Source: G963675935 sp963719005
GTDB lineage: Bacteria > Planctomycetota > Planctomycetia > Pirellulales > Thermoguttaceae
Direction: 5' to 3'
NCBI GenBank assembly: GCA_963719005.1
Contig: CAVRAR010000008.1
Coordinates: 1-64,000 of the forward strand
DNA length: 64,000 bases
How positions within the stretch are numbered: the first letter of the stretch is position 1; every line of letters begins with the position of its first letter. This document shows positions 8,421-18,143 of the stretch, in pieces. Under the pieces are notes generated by a model. The model did not search any database and had not been told where the DNA came from. It saw only the letters and a program-made list of their open reading frames with translations. The position numbers were made by a program, and so were the translations under genes.

Positions 8421-10375
8421 ATGCGACCCAGGACGACGCTTTGGACTTTGATCTTATCCGTTTCCGCATTCCTTTATGTGGCAACGACTTATGCAGCGGA
8501 TACGCCCGATCCATCGCCAGCGGCGGACGCACCACGCGAAGCCCCCGCAATTCCCCAGGGATCGCTCACCGAAGCCTGCGAGCACGCCAAGGCCGACTTC
8601 CATCCGATCACGGAGACCGACGTCGCTCAGGCCAAAGAGGTCGTGGTGGCAGCCCTCGGCCGGCTCGACGAAAGGCTGACGGAGGCGGGAGCCAACGGGG
8701 AGGGCTGGCGAAAATACCTCCACTGGGACGTGCTGCAAGACTCGCTTCGCGCGGAAAACAGGCACAATTTGGTCCGCCTGACCAAAATTCACACCTTTTT
8801 CACCCGCGGATATGACGGCCTGGAATTGGCCTGGTTCCTCGACGCGCAGCACGCTCTGGAGAACTACATTGTTATGGCCAGCGTCGTCGGCAGCCCTCAG
8901 GTTCGCGCAGAGTATGAAAACCGACTCGACAAACTCGCTCCCGCCCTGAAGGCGTACGCCGCCCAGCCGACGACCGAAAGTGCCCTGGTCATCAGCGAGT
9001 CGGTCCGCTGGCTGCAAAACGCGCACCAGGCGCCGGCGCTCGTGCAAGTGATTCAGGATCGCTTCGTCCATCCAAACGTGATCGGCCACGCCTCGGCCGA
9101 ACTTGTGGGGGCCGGTATTGTCGAGTCGGTCGATGACGTCACTGCGATCAACGACTGCATTCTCGGCACCACGGTCGTCGGCACCGCGCACACCGTGGGC
9201 AAGACGAGCGTCTCGCTTTCACCCAATTCAGAGATAGGCGTAATCGACACCCTGTTCTTCGGCAAGACGCACAGCGACAACGTAGGCTACCACCATCCGG
9301 TGACGATCTTCAGCAGCGCCGAAACCGGCCTGGCCGCCGTCAAGCGGATGTGGATCAACGACAACGGCCTGTCGTCGTATCCCGCGGCCTCCAACGCCGA
9401 GACCCACGTGTGCATCCACGACATCCAATCGTGCAAGGGCCGGCAACTAGTCGAGCGAATGGCCTGGAAACGTGCGGGAAAGCAGCAGAGCCAGGCCGAG
9501 TGCATCGCCTCGCAGCACGCCGAGCAACGGCTGAACGAACGCATCGACCAGCAGGCGGCCGAACCGCTCGACAAGGCAAACAAACAGTACGTCGAAAAGT
9601 ACAAGCAGCCGTTTAGCGATCGCAACCTGCTGCCGCAGTTGCTCCGCTTCAGCACGACGGATGGCTTCCTCAGTTTGCTCGGATTGCAGGCCGGCGGCGG
9701 CAAGTTGGCGGCGCCGGTGCGCCGCCGCCGGTGGTTGACGGGGCCGACATGACCCTGCAACTGCACGAGTCGGCGATCAACAATTTGGCGTTCGATGCGC
9801 TGGCGGGCCGCACCGTCTACGAAGATAAGGTGCAGGCCGCCGTGAAGAACGCGCTCGGCCACCTGCCCGACAAGTTCAAGGGGGACGAAGACGGCAAGCC
9901 CTGGGCGATCACCTTTGCCGCCCGACAGCCCATCTCAGTCACTTTCGCCGACAACGGCTTCAAGATCATCATTAACGGCGTCAAGTTTTACAAGGGGGAC
10001 GACCACTGCGACGACACCACGGTCTCGGCGTCCTACAAGATCGAGAATACGCCGGAGGGGTTCAAGGCGATTCGGCAGGGCCCGGTCGAGGTCACTCCGG
10101 CCAACGAGGCGGCCAGCACCGGCGGAACGCAGGAGATCACTCGCATCTTGCTGAAGAAGCGTTTCGAGAAGATTCTCGATCCCGAGTTCCTCGGCAAGGG
10201 CATCGAGCTGTCGGGCAGGTGGAAACGGGCGGGCAAGCTCATGCCGATTCAAGTCGAATGTCGCGACGGCTGGCTAGTGCTCGCCTGGAAGCGTGCCCCC
10301 GCCGGGCCGAAAGTGGCCGCAGCGAAGGCCGCCGCAACGAAGGTCGCCGTGGCGAAGGTCGCTGTAGCAAAGTAA
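8421..10375 (+). CDS. Secreted protein of unknown function (frameshifted)
   Basis: About 650 aa in two overlapping frames (8421-9752 and 9731-10375). Frame one starts with a signal peptide (MRPRTTLWTLILSVSAFLYVATTYA). The break is near 9717-9725, where a run of GCCGCC codons seems to have lost one base; reading on in the second frame gives a smooth continuation with VVDGADMTLQLHE. The N-terminal part is mostly helical and the second part looks like a beta-rich domain (WAITFAARQPISVTFADNG). The C-terminus is a low-complexity Ala/Lys/Val repeat (KVAVAKVAVAK). No known family was recognised. The break is either a sequencing error or a real inactivation. Confidence 0.6.
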
Positions 10376-10473
10376 TGCCGCAAGAAACAATTTCTTAGTC
10401 CGAAGGGCTCTCGGAAGATAGCCCGGAGTTGCCGCGCGTCGGCTACCCCGGGTAACGTTGGTGCGCCGTCATC

Positions 10474-12723
10474 TCAACCCTGCAAAGGTTGCATAATCCC
10501 GGCTCTCCTTTTCCGCCAGACGAAGGTCAGAATGCCGAAGAGCCCGGCGGCGAGAAGAACCAATGTCCCCGGTTCGGGCACGGCGACCATCGCATAGCCG
10601 CTCAAGCCTGTTGCGGTGAAACTGGCGTAGGTGCCGTCATACGTCAAGTCGGTCGGGCTGTACTCCGTCCACGTGCTGCCGTCGTAGTGCCATACCTCCA
10701 AACCGTCCGCCGGATGGTCCGCACCGACATTGAAGGAGGAATAGATGGGATTGGTGGAACTGACGGTGTAATTGGTTGTCGAGAACATCCACCCGCTTAA
10801 CACCGATTCGTTCGTCGGCAACTGGGCCCTGAGAAGGTCGAGGATTGTGCTGTTCATGGCCGTGGCCGTGAACGTGATGTTCGTTGTGCTTCCCGCGGCA
10901 AGAAAACTCGCGCCGATCTCCCAGTTGGTCCCGCCAGGTCCGTTGTCGTCGATCAACGTGCGCTGGACGGATTTCAGGTCAAGCGAGACCGCCGTGCTGG
11001 ATGTGCCGGAGGTGACGCTAGAGGCGGTAAACGTATGGCCGGTTGCGCTCCACGTTCCACCGATGGCCTGATAATTTCCGGCGCCGCTCCAGGTGTTCGC
11101 CACGATTGGCGAATAGTTGCGGCCGTCTGCGGCGATTCCTGCCCCCGCAACGACGCGAATCGTGCCGTTGTTGGTGACGGTGCCGGCGCCGCCGCCGACC
11201 ACGAGCGAACTGCCGCGGCCGACGTTGACCGCCAAGAGGGATGCGCTGTTGAGTATAGCCGCGTTTGCCGTGACGCTGCCGCCGCCGGTGATCGAGAGCG
11301 TTCCGCCGGAGGCACCGATGCTGATGGTAGCCGCTTCTTTCCAGGTCGAGCCGGCGCCGTCCACTTTGGCGAATCCGTCGGCCTCGATGTAGGACACATA
11401 ATTGGTAAAGGTACCGCTGCAAAGGGCGCCGCCGTTCGTGATCGAAAACATTCCGTTGATATGGGGGCCGCCTTCATAGGCCAAGGTTGAGCCCGTGCCA
11501 TCGACGGCGACGGCGCCCCCCTCTACCGAGAAAGTCGGGCAAGTGACGTTGCCGCCGCGGGTGATGGAGAGCTTGCCGCCGCCTTGGTAGCCCACCCAGA
11601 ACCACTCGGCTCCTGTGTTCCAGGTGGAACCAGGGCCGTCGACGATGGCCACACCGGTCGAGCCCAAGATGTTTCCTACGGTGCCACCGACAGAGTTGAC
11701 GGTAGCGCCGCCGGTAATCGAGAGTGTTCCGCTGCCAAGGTAGCCTACGGCAAGAGGGCCGTTGACCGTCCAGGTCGAGCCGCTTCCCGCTACCGTGGCG
11801 ACGCCGGTCGAGCCGGTCTGGTAGCCGAGGTAGCCGGCGGCGCACGTGACGTGAACGCCATCCCGGATCGTCAAGGAGCCGGCAGCGCTCCAGCCCGCGC
11901 CGAGATCGCCGTTGGCGGCGGGGTCAGAGCCCATGTCGAGATTGACCGTGACATTCTGGCCGGATCCTGGGAAGAGAAGCGTCTGCATGACAGGGTGGGA
12001 CGAGTCGAAGCGCAAGTCGGCGTCGGCCACCAGTCCGCGCGTGTTGATTGTGCCGGGGCCGGCAAACTGTGTGGGCGCCGCGTAGAGCGAGTTCGTTGTC
12101 AACGTCCCGCCGTTGACGCCGAAGCAGATCAATCCACTCGAGCCCGCATACGAGCCGACATAAGTTGCGCCAGCGACCGAGACGCTGCCGCCGTTGCTGA
12201 TTGAGAGCGTGCCTGCACCGTAACTGCCGACCTCAAGGTAGCTCGTGCTCCAATTCGAGCCGAAGCCATCGACGTTGACTACGCCCGTGGAATTGGCTTG
12301 ACAGCCGATGCAGCCCTCGGAGCCGCCGGTCGTGATAACGCTTCCCCCATTGGTGATCGAGAGTGTTCCGCTGCCGGAATAGCCGACGTTGAGAGCATTG
12401 CGAACCGTCCAGCTCGACCCGCTTCCCGAGACCATCGCGATACCGGCGGAGCCACTGTTGTAGCCGACGTAGCCGGAGGCGGATTGCACCTTGACTCCAT
12501 CTTGGATCGTCAAGCAGCCGGCGGCGTTCCAGCCCGCGCCGAGATCGCCGTTGCTGCTGGCGTTGGTTTCCATGTCGAGGTTGAGCGTGACGTTCTGGCC
12601 GGGGTTCTGGAGAAGGAGTGCCTGTTTCAAAGGGTGGCCCGAATCAAATGTCACGTTGCCGTCGAGTACCAGCCCAGTGGCATTGATCGTGCCGGTGCCC
12701 CACAACTGACTCTGCGAGACATA
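10474..12723 (-). pseudogene. PEP-CTERM repeat protein, C-terminal fragment
   Basis: This is the last 748 codons of a gene that runs from 15935 to 10474 and is split by two insertion sequences. It contains tandem units of about 45 residues of the T5SS/PEP-CTERM-associated type (GSGTLSITNGGSV then GVVxVDGxGSTW). It ends with a PEP-CTERM sorting signal: VPEPGTLVLLAAGLFGI, a hydrophobic stretch and a basic tail (RKRR). The PEP-CTERM signal is processed by an exosortase. Its first codons (VSQSQLWGTG) continue directly from the middle fragment once the IS at 12724-13635 is removed. Confidence 0.85.
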
Positions 12724-13635
12724 GAGCCTATCCCAAAACTAGGTTTGCTTCCAGGTGATATACGCACAGGCCAAATGGAGGAAAGCTTGGTAGTTATCCG
12801 CTTTCTTCTCCCATCGAACAAGAATTCGCCGAAAGCGATTCATCCAGGAGTGGAGCCGCTCAACGACCCAGCGTCGGGCGCGGCGGCCATGCAGACGCTT
12901 CGCGGTCTGTTCGTCGCCACGAGACTTGATGTGTGGCGTGTAGCGTCGTCGGCAGGCTTCACGGCGGATGACGTCCGCGTCGAACCCCTTGTCGCAGCAA
13001 AGATGCTGCGGGCGGCGAGAAGTTGGGCGAGGACGACGAAGCGGAATGCTGTTGAGCGTCGCGAGGAAAAGTTTTTGATCGTGGCGATTCGCGCCGTCAA
13101 CCGCCAAGCCCAACGGCACGCCACGACCGTCGGTCAGCATCGATCGCTTGACGCCCGACTTGCCCCGATCCGTCGGGTTTGGCCCGGTTTTTTTCCCCGC
13201 CCAAGGGAGCCTTGGTGGTCGCGCCGTCCAGGCTTTGCCACTTCCATTGGATGCCGCGCAGCGCGTCATATCGCCGTAGCAGATACTTCCACAGCTTGTG
13301 AAAGACCTGGCGTTGAGTCCACTCTTGGAAGTAGCGATGCAAGGAACTGCCGGAGCCGAACTCTCGGGGAGCCGCCTTCCATTGGCAGCCGGTTCGCAAA
13401 ACGTAGAAAATGCCGTCGGCGACCTTCCGCAGTTCGAGTCGTGGCCGCCCACCCACCGACGAGGTGTCATACTTGGGCAAAAACGGTTCCATGCGAGCCC
13501 AAAGCCCATCGGGAATACGCCAACTCGGACACGTTGGTTCAGCGTGCATACGAAGATCCTCCATGAAAGGCGTTCCGTCGTATCCTTACATGAATTCATA
13601 CGTATTCACCCGATTACAAGTTTTGGGATAGGCTC
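12724..13635 (-). mobile_element. IS5-family element A (IS427-like), inserted in the PEP-CTERM gene
   Basis: Perfect terminal inverted repeats of 15 bases (GAGCCTATCCCAAAA at 12724-12738 and its complement at 13621-13635) enclose 912 bp. The element is flanked by a direct ATA on each side (12721-12723 and 13636-13638). Removing the element with one ATA restores the host reading frame (SLYVSQSQLWG). Confidence 0.9.
12739..13564 (-). CDS. IS5-family transposase, made from two frames
   Basis: OrfA starts at 13564 (MEDLRMHAEPTC) and OrfB continues to 12739. The two overlap at a run of seven A on the coding strand (13188-13194), a classic slippery site, so a programmed frameshift would join SLDGATTKAPLGG to KKTGPNPTDRGKSG. 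The DDE residues visible are D in SLDGATTKAP, D in CDKGFD and E in VVERLHSWMNRFRR. This is the usual arrangement of the IS427 group. The copy looks complete. Confidence 0.85.
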
Positions 13636-14469
13636 ATAAAGCGACGAGGTCGTAAGGGTTCCGCCGTTGGCGCCGAAATCGATGACTCCCGTGGCTGTCG
13701 GGCAGACGCCGACGCAGGTTCCACCGGCAATTGAAATGCTGCCATGATTCGTGATCGAGAGCGTGCCGCTACCTTGGTAACCAACATTGACGATGCCGTC
13801 GCTGGTCCAGCTCGATCCGATGCCATCGACGGTCACGATGCCCATTGAGCCGCTTGAATAGCCCAAGAAGCTGTCTCTAGCGCAACTGACGCTGCCGCCG
13901 CCGCTGATCGAGAGGGTTCCGCTGCCCAAGCGGCCAACATACATGCCGCTGACGGCCCACGTCGAGCCGCTTCCCTCTACGGTGGCAAGACCCGAGCCGA
14001 AGGCACTGCCGATGAAGCCCGCGGTGCTGTTGACGCGGCCGCCATGTACGATTGAGAGCGTTCCGCTGCCGTTGTCGCCGACACTGATATAGCTGCTCGT
14101 CCAAGTCGAGTCGGCGCCGTCCACCGTGACCGCGCCCGTCGAGCCGCTCCACCGGCCGATATCACCGCCGCCGCTGCTGACGGAACCGCCGCTGGTGATG
14201 GAGAGCGTCCCGTTGCCATAGTTGCCGACGTCGAAATAGGAGCTGTTCTTCCAAGTCGAGCCGGCGCCGTCCACCATGACCACGCCCGTCGAGCCGCTAC
14301 CGTCGCCGACATCGGTTAGAGAGAGGCAACTGACGCTGCCGCCCGCGGTAATCGAGAGCGTTCCGCTTCCCGCACTGCCGACGGACACATGGCTATTGCT
14401 GGTCCAGCTCGACCCGACACCGTCTACCTTAACGGTGCCCCTCGAATCAGCGCTCATGCTACCGATATA
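13636..14469 (-). pseudogene. PEP-CTERM repeat protein, middle fragment
   Basis: 278 codons of the same split gene, carrying about six copies of the repeat unit (for example GSGTLSITAGGSVSCL and GVVMVDGAGSTWKNSS). It is trapped between the two insertion sequences, with no own start or stop. Its frame matches the upstream fragment (QAT then YIGSMSADSRG) and the downstream fragment exactly. Confidence 0.85.
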
Positions 14470-15379
14470 AGAGGTTCTAACAAAACCAGTATTTCCTGAT
14501 CTGTCCAATGTTGCTAAACTCTCGGGCTAACCTGGTCAACCAACAGATATGTCAGGGAGGATATTATGGCCAAGCCACTGCTGCCCGATGCGCTTTGGGA
14601 GCGAATCAAGCCTTTGCTGCCGCGCGAACGCGGCAAGCCGAAAGGAGGCCGACCGCGAGTTTCCGATCGTGCGGCGCTCACGGGGATTCTCTTCGTATTG
14701 AAAACGGGTTGTCCGTGGGAATATCTTCCGCAGGAGTTGGGCTGCGGATGCGGCATGACGTGCTGGCGACGACTCCGCGACTGGCACGTGGCTGGTGTCT
14801 GGAAGCGGATATGGAAGCTACTTTTGGACGAATTGGGATTGGCAGGCCAAATCGACTGGTCAACATCCGCGATCGACAGTTGCTCCGTGCGAGCAGTTTT
14901 TGGGGGGCAAAAACGGGCCCAAATCCCACGGATCGAGGCAAGAATGGCTCGAAGCGTCATCTGATGGTGGACGGCAGCGGCACGCCTCTGGCCATTACCC
15001 ACACCGGCGCGAATTGCCACGATTCGGAGATGGCTATTCCTTTGGTTCAACGCAGTTCCACCGATCAAGCAACCTCGCGGCGCACCGCGCAAGCGTCCCG
15101 ATGAACTGCTCGCGGATCGAGCCTATGATGCGGAAGCCAAGATTCGTAAACCCCTGCGCAAGCGGAGAATCAAGCCGCTGGTTGCTCACCGCAACACCGA
15201 GCACGGCAGCGGCCTGGGCAAATTCCGCTACGTCGTTGAAGCCTGCTTCGATTGGCTCTTCAACTGGCGTCGTCTGCGGGTGCGTTACGAGAAACGACCG
15301 GACATTCACGATGCGTTCCTAATCATCGGTTGTGCCATGATCTGCTGGAACCGCGTACTGGAGTTTTGTTAGAACCTCT
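14470..15379 (+). mobile_element. IS5-family element B (IS427-like), inserted in the PEP-CTERM gene
   Basis: Inverted repeats of at least 16 bases (GAGGTTCTAACAAAAC at 14471-14486 and its complement at 15363-15378) bound about 910 bp. The flanks on the + strand are TAA on the left and TTA on the right, consistent with a 3-bp TNA target duplication with one changed base. Element B is distinct from element A and lies in the opposite orientation. Confidence 0.88.
14566..15372 (+). pseudogene. IS5-family transposase, two frame changes
   Basis: The frame starting MAKPLLPDALWERIKPLLP runs to about 14900, where the reading passes at an A-rich site into the frame giving FWGAKTGPNPTDRGKNGSK, as expected for IS427-type programmed frameshifting. 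A second change at about 15045 returns to the first frame (AVPPIKQPRG to NRVLEFC, stop at 15370-15372). That second change is not programmed in this family and would inactivate the enzyme unless it is a sequencing error. The DDE residues are present: IDSCS, ADRAYD, VVEACFDW. Confidence 0.75.
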
Positions 15380-15380
15380 T

Positions 15381-15935
15381 AGTGGCTTGGTTGGCAGTGA
15401 CGCTGCCGCCGGCGGTGATCGAGAGCGTTCCGTCGCCGCCGGCGCCGACAAGAAGAGAGCCGTTGTAATTCCAAATCGAGCCGGCGCCGTCCACTGAGAT
15501 TACTCCCGTTGCGCCATTGTTGCAGCCGATGGAAGTGCCACTGCTACAATTGACGCTGCCGCCGGCGGTGATCGAGAGCGTGCCGCTGCCGCTGTTGCCG
15601 ACATACAGCGTGCCCGTGGTCCAAGTGGAACCGGTGCCGGCGATGTTCACCACGCCCGTCGCGGAACTGCCGTAGCCGATGTAGCCAGTGGCGGAGACTA
15701 GATCACTACCTCCATCAACGGTCAGGGTGCCGCTGCCCGTGTTGCCAATGTAGCCCGTCGTGTACCATGCCCAGACCGGTGGGGTGGGGGGAAAGGCAGA
15801 GACATCGCCCAGCGGCGTAATCGCCGCGCGGGCCGATGCTGGCGGACCAACGACCGATAATGCGGCCAGCAGGGCGAAGTAAAACGATATCGAGCACGTT
15901 AGTGTCGTCACACATGTCGCAGCAAATCGACTCAT
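15381..15935 (-). pseudogene. PEP-CTERM repeat protein, N-terminal fragment
   Basis: The first 185 codons of the split gene. The ATG at 15935 has a strong purine-rich site (GGGAGGGGAGCG) just upstream and begins a signal peptide (MSRFAATCVTTLTCSISFYFALLAALSVVG...ASARA). Three repeat units follow (YIGNTGSGTLTVDGGSD onward). The reading stops 3 codons into element B. Rejoined, the gene would encode about 1,211 aa, a secreted, surface-anchored beta-solenoid-like protein. Confidence 0.85.
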
Positions 15936-16520
15936 CGCTCCCCTCCCTTGCGAAAAATGGCTGAATGAACGATCACAAAAACGTCAAAACGCGATACCCA
16001 TTTCTTTAGGCTCCCTCCCTGCTTCACCGGCAGTCCTTGCACCGTCTCCAATTCTCATCAAGCACGGTACCCGGTGATGATTGCACTGCCTTGGGCAAGC
16101 AATTCTCGTGCCATCGGGTTCTTCCCCCATATTCGAGTATGATCTTCTGCAAAGCTGCAATCAGAATGACTACGACCCGCTCAGTTCGACTACAAAGCCG
16201 GGGTGCGGGCAGAAGCATCCGTTACCGGACGCAGGTGACATTCGCCGGCATTGACTCTGGCACCCGGCGAACTGGCAGAGCCCCAACTTCTGCTCAGCCT
16301 ATACACCCCCTGGCCGAGAATCAACGCTTTTCACCCAAGAATCGAGACGTTCTGTTCGCAAAGGAGCACGAGTTGTGCTACGGCCGAGTCGGCAAAAGGC
16401 TCGCGCAAAGGAAGTGCGGTTGCACACCGTAGAATGCCGCAGCGCTTGGCTCGGCTGCAATGGCGCGGTGAACAAGTTCGCCGGTTAAATGGTTGAACGA
16501 CGTGGATATTCCCACACGCG
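15936..16520. other. Intergenic region without a recognisable gene
   Basis: This 585-base stretch separates the PEP-CTERM gene start from the XRE gene stop. It holds only short open frames with no recognisable product. The part near 15936-16010 is the leader of the PEP-CTERM gene. Confidence 0.5.
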
Positions 16521-17015
16521 TTAACCGCCGACTACTATTTTTTCGTACAGCACGTTGAGAATTCCGGCGGCGACTTCCGCCTGGCTGCTTTCCAGCAGCA
16601 GATCAAGCTTGCCGTGCAACTCGCGGCGGCGGTTCATCTGCCGGGCGGCGGCCAAGGCGCCTTCGGCGGTCAACGCCCCGCCCGTGCCCACGCGACTGTG
16701 CAATTCGTCGAAATCGGCCTCCGTCCAGCCGTGGAACAACTCCTTGTTGTCTTCGATCACCTCGGCCACGACGGGGTTTGTCTGGCGATCGAAACGGCGG
16801 TAAAGCAATTGTGCCGGATCGACGAAGAACTCATCGACGGGCACTCCCAGCCCCTCGGCAAGCCGGTGGAGCGTGCGGGCGTGCGGCTTCTTGTCGCCGC
16901 GGAGAATCCCGCGAACCGTGCGGACGTGCAGGCCGGTCTGCTCGGCCACAGCCGAGAGGGTAAGCCCTCGGGCAGCCATCAGACGCAACAGGTTTTCGCG
17001 GGCATGAATCGACAT
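16521..17015 (-). CDS. XRE-family transcriptional regulator
   Basis: A 164-aa protein with an N-terminal helix-turn-helix of the Cro/CI type at residues 18-60 (LTLSAVAEQTGLHVRTVRGI, then LHRLAEGLGVPVDEFF). The rest, about residues 70-164, is a helical C-terminal region that resembles no named domain. It is divergent from the small gene at 17169, with a strong promoter in the shared gap, so it may control that gene or itself. Confidence 0.8.
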   Translation of the reverse strand: MSIHARENLLRLMAARGLTLSAVAEQTGLHVRTVRGILRGDKKPHARTLHRLAEGLGVPVDEFFVDPAQLLYRRFDRQTNPVVAEVIEDNKELFHGWTEADFDELHSRVGTGGALTAEGALAAARQMNRRRELHGKLDLLLESSQAEVAAGILNVLYEKIVVGG

Positions 17016-17024
17016 TCGCGGCCC

Positions 17025-17052
17025 TTGACATAAATATGGACGTATGTATACT
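17025..17052 (+). promoter_or_regulatory. Consensus sigma-70-type promoter between divergent genes
   Basis: TTGACA at 17025-17030 and TATACT at 17047-17052 are 16 bases apart and face the small gene at 17169. The spacer and -10 box contain an ATATGGACGTAT near-palindrome that could be an operator for the XRE protein whose gene starts 10 bases away (inference). Confidence 0.65.
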
Positions 17053-17098
17053 GAATCGTAAAGCGGTTGTCAAGTGGCGGGAGATGCGAATCCGTCGC

Positions 17099-17131
17099 CC
17101 CCTCTCCCAAAGGGAGAGGGGAGATGGCCGC
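17099..17131. repeat. Palindromic repeat (CCCTCTCCC type)
   Basis: CCCTCTCCCAAAGGGAGAGGG forms a short perfect hairpin in the leader of the small gene. A related pair lies at 48255-48338. Confidence 0.6.
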
Positions 17132-17168
17132 CGCCCGCAGGAAAAGCCTGACAAAAAGGGAGCCGGCG

Positions 17169-17458
17169 ATGGATGGCAGAGCGCAAGCCGTAGAAAACCA
17201 CTGTCGGGTGTGGATTGTTCGCTACGAGGAGGCCGCGCCGACGGGCTGGCACGATGTTCCGCCGGACGCGGTGGCAATCGAGCCGGCGGAGCGACAAATC
17301 ATGACCGCCAGCCAAGCCAAACGGTACGTGGAAGCATTCAACCGGGCGGCCTTCGGCCGCGCCGGAAGGTTTGGGCCGTGGCCCTGCCCGTGAGAATCCG
17401 TTACGAGGGCGACCCCCGGCCGGGTGAACCGTTGTGTACCGGCAGAGTCCGCGCATAA
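17169..17458 (+). CDS. Small conserved-looking protein, frameshifted
   Basis: The ATG at 17169 follows AGGGA. The first frame gives MDGRAQAVENHCRVWIVRYE to AFNRAAFGRAGR and then ends abruptly at 17393. A one-base shift near 17365 continues as KVWAVALPVRIRYEGDPRPG and stops at 17458, giving about 96 aa. Both halves share the same style, and the joined protein resembles small hypothetical proteins I associate with planctomycete genomes. The function is unknown. It is driven by the promoter at 17025-17052. Confidence 0.5.
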
Positions 17459-17751
17459 AAAAGCCCGCTGCTTGTGAGGACACCTTTGGCAACGATTCGT
17501 GTTCGTTATCAACTTCTCTGAAAAGTCTGTTAGGCCAAGGACCGAAACGGAGTTGGACCGTCCGTGACTTCTACCGAGGACTGGCCAAACTGGGCGGCTT
17601 TCTCGGCCGGAAACTCCGACGGCGAACCAGGATAGATGACCCTGTGGCGCGGATTTCGAAAAACTCCATCTTTGTCTCCGCGGCGCAGACGCACTTCAAC
17701 GCAAATGTGGGGAATAATGCGGGGGGAACGGGGGCTTCTGTCCGCTACTTA

Positions 17752-17882
17752 GTTTCTGTTGCGGAAACACGCTGGAGGGCATTGTAGGGCGGGACAAGCG
17801 TAGCGCAGTCCCACCAAAGCCCGCGAAAACGCATGGGGGGACCGCGCTGCGCTTGTCCCACCCTACTTTCCGCAACAGAAAC
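17752..17882. mobile_element. MITE-like element with 6-bp flanking repeats
   Basis: A 131-bp element has perfect 16-base ends (GTTTCTGTTGCGGAAA and its complement) and is flanked on both sides by TACTTA (17746-17751 and 17883-17888), as expected for a target-site duplication. Inside lies a second inverted repeat, GTAGGGCGGGACAAGCG at 17783 and its near-complement ending at 17866. It has no coding capacity and would need a transposase supplied elsewhere. Confidence 0.7.
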
Positions 17883-18080
17883 TACTTACCGTTCGTTTCC
17901 CTGCGCCGCTCCGGACCCAACCTCACAATCAGCCCACGTCTCGTTGGTCACACTCGTGAATAAATCCGGCTAGGGTCGAGGCGTTCGACATGCCATCGGG
18001 TGGTACGCTTGGTTCTGTGGCGGGGGGCGGCGACAATTCGCCCTAACAAGCAAGAGCCGTGATCAAATCCCTCTAATTGG

Positions 18081-18108
18081 TTGACAACGTCGCATCGTTT
18101 GCTAAATT
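18081..18108 (+). promoter_or_regulatory. Promoter of the giant surface-protein gene
   Basis: TTGACA at 18081-18086 and TAAATT at 18103-18108 are 16 bases apart. The start codon at 18144 lies 35 bases downstream, preceded by AGGAGGTGA at 18132-18140, an almost perfect Shine-Dalgarno site. Promoter, site and start together show that 18144 is the true start, although the frame changes soon after. Confidence 0.7.
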
Positions 18109-18143
18109 CACGCTACGTCAATTCTCAACCCAGGAGGTGACAG

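Noticed and set aside
12298..13566. A 422-codon plus-strand frame across element A
   Set aside because: It crosses an IS boundary and is antisense to both the repeat protein and the transposase.
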